Assembly (NCBI GenBank): GCA_036652795.1
Contig: JAVVVD010000005.1
Span: forward strand, 102,745 to 166,744
DNA: 64,000 nucleotides
Source of the DNA: JAVVVD01 sp036652795
Lineage (GTDB): Bacteria > Bacillota > Clostridia > Christensenellales > CAG-138
Reading direction: 5' to 3'
The notes below the pieces were generated by a model. The model did not search any database. It was not told the origin of the DNA and worked only from the letters and a program-made list of their open reading frames with translations. Position 1 is the stretch's first letter, and each line of letters begins with the position of its first letter. A program made the translations under genes and the position numbers. Of the stretch, positions 62,392-64,000 are shown piece by piece.

Positions 62392-62739
62392 ATGAAAAAG
62401 CTGGATATAGTCATTATTGCCACCGTCATATTGCTTTCAGTGGCACTATATCTCGGGCTTCGCCCGCATGGTGGCGAGTACGCCGTGATATACGTGGGCA
62501 ACAGCGAATATGCCCGTATCCCGTTGGACGAGCCGCAGACAATCGTTATAAAGCAAGGCGAATGCATCAACGAGATAGAGGTGTTTTCAGGCGGCGTAAG
62601 GATGAAATACTCTACCTGCAAAAACCAGCTCTGCATAAAACAAGGCATTCTCACTACCGATTCTGATCTTGATAGCCACGGTTCCATCGTATGCCTTCCA
62701 AACGGCGTATCCATACTGATCGACGGAGGCGCAAAATGA
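62392..62739 (+). CDS. NusG domain II-like membrane-anchored protein
   Basis: A 115-residue protein: one N-terminal membrane helix (about 5-23), then an extracellular NusG_II-type beta domain (about 32-110) with the typical pattern 'GEYAVIYVGNSEYARIPL' and 'CINEIEVFSGGVRM', ending 'GSIVCLPNGVSILI'. Cysteines at CKNQLC (about 76-81) and VCLPN could bind a cofactor or form disulfides. Such genes are commonly found with ApbE, Gx transporter and FMN-binding genes in Firmicutes, so it is probably part of an extracytosolic redox system. GAGGTGGGTAG precedes the ATG. The exact role is not known to me. Confidence 0.82.
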   Translation: MKKLDIVIIATVILLSVALYLGLRPHGGEYAVIYVGNSEYARIPLDEPQTIVIKQGECINEIEVFSGGVRMKYSTCKNQLCIKQGILTTDSDLDSHGSIVCLPNGVSILIDGGAK

Positions 62740-63227
62740 AGGCTGGCAGTATTGCACGATTTGGTCTTCTCACCGCTATAGCCCTACTTATCGGCTATGT
62801 AGAATATCTGATACCCCTTTTTCCTGCGCTGCCCGGCATAAAGCTTGGATTATCCAATGCTGTGCTGCTGTTTGCCCTGTATTTCATAGACAGGCGTTCC
62901 GCTTGGATACTTATGCTCGCCAAGGTCGCGCTATCCGGACTGCTGTTTTCTGGGCTTTTCAGTGCGTTATACTCGCTTATCGGCGGTGCGTTGTCCATGC
63001 TTGCAATGGTATGCGCACAGCGAATCAATGGTATATCCGTGATTGGTGTGTCCGTTTGCGGCGCACTCGCACATAACATAGGTCAATGCCTGGTGGCATG
63101 TTTTCTCGTGAACTATCAGGCGGTGCTGCCACTGCTGCCAATATTACTATTTGCGGCCGCCGTGGCTGGTATTATTACCGGGATAGTTGCAAAGCTCACT
63201 TTGCAAGCCTTTCATCATAGCAAATAA
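62736..63227 (+). CDS. Gx transporter family / heptaprenyl diphosphate synthase component I-like membrane protein
   Basis: A 163-residue integral membrane protein with four to five helices and the typical pattern PALPGIKLGLSNAVLLFALYFI (about 31-52), LIGGALSMLAMV (about 84-95) and GALAHNIGQC (about 109-118). Proteins annotated HepS-I or Gx transporter in Firmicutes have this signature; some may act in quinone or isoprenoid handling, others as ECF-type substrate subunits. The ATG overlaps the NusG_II stop (ATGA). Together with the FMN-binding gene it forms a three-gene operon. Confidence 0.85.
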   Translation: MKAGSIARFGLLTAIALLIGYVEYLIPLFPALPGIKLGLSNAVLLFALYFIDRRSAWILMLAKVALSGLLFSGLFSALYSLIGGALSMLAMVCAQRINGISVIGVSVCGALAHNIGQCLVACFLVNYQAVLPLLPILLFAAAVAGIITGIVAKLTLQAFHHSK

Positions 63228-63245
63228 CGCTAACGGAGGTCATCA

Positions 63246-63800
63246 ATGGAAACTACAACCCATAAAAAAGGCTTACCCGCATGGCTGGTGCTATGCATTA
63301 TCGCTGTTATCGCCGGTGGATTGCTTGGAGGCACTAATCTTCTCACACAGTCAAGAATAAAAGAGCAGATCGCAATTACGGCTGAGGCCGTGCGCAAGCA
63401 GGTGCTTCCAGAAGCATCCAGCTTCAATAAACTTGCAATTGCAGACGATGCCATCGTGGATTATTGTTATGAGGGCATAAACGGCGGTGTTGTAGGCTAT
63501 GTGTGCCAGGTAACAACCACAGGCTATCACGGTGATATTGAGGTTACCGTTGGGCTTAACACCAGCGGAGGTGTAACAGGTATATCCGTTGGTGGAGCCA
63601 GCTTTTCTGAAACGCCAGGCCTCGGTGCAAAAGTCAAGGAGCCCAATTTTACAGATCAGTTCACGGGTCTGATTACCCCCTTGGCTGTTGTCCAAGACGG
63701 CGGCGATGTAGACTCCATCACAGGTGCCACGCGGAGCTCTCGCGCTGTAGCCAATGCGGTTAACGCTGCCGCCCAATATATTTCTACCATTGGCGGCTGA
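63246..63800 (+). CDS. FMN-binding domain protein (RnfG-like) with ApbE flavinylation motif
   Basis: Extracytoplasmic electron carrier, 184 residues: one N-terminal membrane helix (about 12-30), then an FMN_bind domain (about 85-178). The flavinylation motif DSITGAT (156-162) predicts FMN attached to Thr162 by ApbE, which is encoded next door. The protein resembles RnfG but no other Rnf genes (RnfA, B, C, D, E) are here; a dedicated three-gene operon ends in a terminator right after it. It starts after AACGGAGGTCATCA. Electron donors and acceptors are unknown. Confidence 0.92.
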   Translation: METTTHKKGLPAWLVLCIIAVIAGGLLGGTNLLTQSRIKEQIAITAEAVRKQVLPEASSFNKLAIADDAIVDYCYEGINGGVVGYVCQVTTTGYHGDIEVTVGLNTSGGVTGISVGGASFSETPGLGAKVKEPNFTDQFTGLITPLAVVQDGGDVDSITGATRSSRAVANAVNAAAQYISTIGG

Positions 63801-63821
63801 TCCCTCTGCGTATTAAACCAC

Positions 63822-63850
63822 AAGCGCCGCCCGAATTGGCGGCGCTTTTT
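63822..63850 (+). terminator. Terminator of the FMN-binding operon
   Basis: Perfect 10-bp stem AAGCGCCGCC/GGCGGCGCTT with a CGAATT loop, tail TTTTTCG. Confidence 0.88.
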
Positions 63851-63903
63851 CGTTGCTACTTTTATGCTGCTCAAACATATCTTTTATTTATCCGCAGTAC
63901 AAA

Positions 63904-63927
63904 GGGCCACCCATTTAAGGGCAGCCC
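63904..63927 (-). terminator. Minus-strand terminator of a gene beyond the right edge
   Basis: On the minus strand GGGCTGCCC and GGGTGGCCC pair with two G-U wobbles and are followed by TTTGT; on the plus strand the same bases would mismatch. A gene running in from the right probably ends just before it (a TAA at 63943-63945 or a TGA at 63951-63953), but the visible end is too short to identify. Confidence 0.5.
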
Positions 63928-64000
63928 ACAGATACATTGGCTTTACCGCATCAATATGTAACGTTTACCCTCACATATGTTTTGCGCGCCGTGCCATCCG

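Noticed and set aside
62316..62714. N-terminal extension of ApbE
   Set aside because: The longer reading lacks a ribosome site and a signal, overlaps the divergent NusG_II gene, and hides the lipoprotein signal at the ATG at 62315.
63943..63999. 3' end of a minus-strand gene at the right edge
   Set aside because: Two frames end plausibly (TAA at 63943-63945, TGA at 63951-63953) and only 15-18 residues are visible, so no CDS is called; only the terminator is listed.
1..64000. CRISPR arrays, tRNA or rRNA genes, insertion sequences
   Set aside because: No regular direct repeats with spacers, no cloverleaf or rRNA segments recognised, no transposase-like protein or terminal inverted repeats seen; a tRNAscan or CRISPR finder run would settle it.

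Overview
The window reads as chromosomal DNA of a strictly anaerobic, endospore-forming member of the Clostridia. It carries the sporulation genes spo0A, spoIIE and a sipL-like gene, the oxygen-defence pair flavodiiron protein plus rubredoxin, phosphate butyryltransferase with butyrate kinase, an indolepyruvate:ferredoxin oxidoreductase, and mostly strong Shine-Dalgarno sites. By eye the GC content is near 50 percent and ATA is a common isoleucine codon. An affiliation near Christensenellales is only a guess. I recognised no rRNA, tRNA, CRISPR array or insertion sequence.

Layout. 1-5.3 kb: an oligopeptide ABC importer (binding lipoprotein, OppB-type and OppC-type permeases) whose OppC carries an unusual repeat-built ectodomain. 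5.4-7.8 kb: a small membrane protein, a CorA-type Mg transporter and a lipoprotein. 7.8-18.3 kb: two amino-acid catabolism operons on the minus strand. One is lysA-like, a PLP lyase and a fused 2-oxoacid dehydrogenase E1. The other is buk-ptb-iorA-iorB-aminotransferase, which could turn an amino acid into a carboxylic acid with ATP and reduced ferredoxin. 18.4-27.8 kb: GH3 glycosidase, a BMP-type (nucleoside) ABC importer, a GPH sugar symporter and an NlpC/P60 hydrolase. 28-30.7 kb: spo0A and a SipL-like coat protein. 30.7-38.3 kb: a DtxR-type regulator, an AEC carrier, a DUF1015 protein, a large GLUG surface protein, a USP and a LOG protein. 38.4-42.2 kb: spoIIE, tyrS and yigZ. 42.3-45.7 kb: a secreted adhesin-like protein and a DUF4163/DUF3298-like lipoprotein. 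44.1-50 kb: a phage-type packaging island (terminase large subunit, portal, small proteins and an ArpU/RinA-like regulator with a LexA-type operator), with no capsid or tail genes. 50-55.7 kb: a membrane-anchored binding protein, a short AlaS, a DUF695/RraB protein and an NhaC antiporter. 55.7-64 kb: rubredoxin with flavodiiron protein, a GyrI-like membrane protein, an ATP-grasp enzyme with a Zn/Mn ABC importer, and a flavinylation locus (apbE divergent from NusG_II, Gx transporter and an FMN-binding protein).

The most interesting signals are: the SOS-box-controlled packaging island lacking capsid genes; a palindromic -35 hexamer apparently shared by the divergent apbE and FMN-protein promoters, with apbE apparently leaderless; a four-fold 64-residue repeat inside an OppC-type permease; a spoIIE gene lacking the central domain but keeping a spoIIG-like 21-bp-spaced promoter with Spo0A boxes; and the amino-acid-to-acid energy operon. 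Family assignments come from recognising motifs in the translated sequence, without any database search.
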